DNA from: an uncultured Alphaproteobacteria bacterium
GTDB lineage: Bacteria; Pseudomonadota; Alphaproteobacteria; CAKMZR01
NCBI GenBank assembly: GCA_929200455.1
Contig: CAKMZR010000120.1
Span: forward strand, 1 to 5,398
Length of the DNA: 5,398 bases
Direction of reading: 5' to 3'
Below are positions 5,353 to 5,398 of this stretch, piece by piece. The notes beneath the pieces are model-generated. The model ran no database searches, was not told where the DNA came from, and was given only the letters and a program-made list of their open reading frames with translations. Positions within the stretch are counted from its first letter, which is position 1. Each line of letters opens with the position of its first letter. The position numbers and the translations under genes are program-made.

Positions 5353-5398
5353 TTGGATAGAAGACCAAAAGAGACTCTACAAAGAATACAGATTGGAG
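5353..5398 (+). CDS. Possible start of a gene continuing past the right edge
   Basis: TTG 5353 lies just downstream of GGGGG (5343-5347) and of the promoter at 5306-5333. It opens a frame reading MDRRPKETLQRIQIG up to the edge. A competing frame one base off reads AWIEDQKRLYKEYRLE and looks equally protein-like, but it is open upstream through the promoter and has no start with a ribosome binding site. Forty-six bases are too few to choose between them. A non-coding transcript is also possible. Confidence 0.2.
   Translation, partial: MDRRPKETLQRIQIG

Overview
The window is bacterial. It holds six protein-coding genes or gene ends that I consider real, plus a probable broken gene and several promoter-like elements. 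No organism can be named from it. The clearest genome-level trait is a strong excess of G over C on the + strand. It runs through both + strand genes and - strand genes (hand counts per 60 bases: G24/C12 at 1741-1800, G21/C13 at 3241-3300, G21/C6 at 3781-3840). That is a replication-strand signature rather than a coding-strand one. It implies that + is the leading strand in a genome with marked strand asymmetry, as known in spirochaetes, chlamydiae and some host-associated bacteria. Two lipoprotein signal sequences fit a bacterial envelope. Several promoters look sigma70-like with an extended -10 (TGC before the hexamer).

Layout: positions 1-330 are the 3' end of an unrecognised gene. A promoter-like element at 335-364 precedes a predicted lipoprotein of about 370 aa (429-1550) with no recognised function. 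A near-copy of that element (1570-1599) precedes a 439-aa NCS2 permease (1651-2970) whose signature residues match the purine (xanthine/urate) branch. Facing it, with the two stop codons overlapping, is a - strand pair: a small lipoprotein-like membrane protein (4091-3759), then a YfcA-type TSUP transporter (3731-2967), probably one operon.

From 4140 the character changes. An AT-rich intergenic stretch carries several promoter-like motifs and leads to a strong promoter and a stand-alone RecB/Cas4-like PD-(D/E)XK nuclease with an apparent iron-sulfur cysteine set (4433-5101). Directly behind it is a 31-codon reading frame that looks like the cut-off start of a second, phage-type nuclease. A second copy of the nuclease promoter follows (5306-5333), pointing into sequence beyond the window. 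The start of the nuclease gene (4441-4500, G9/C18) and the tract behind it (5101-5220, G27/C32) lack the G excess seen elsewhere. This right-hand segment therefore looks acquired, probably phage-derived, and partly decayed.

Functionally, the left and middle parts are ordinary envelope and transport genes. The right part is a DNA-processing fragment without visible partners: no cas1/cas2, CRISPR array, helicase or recombinase is in the window.
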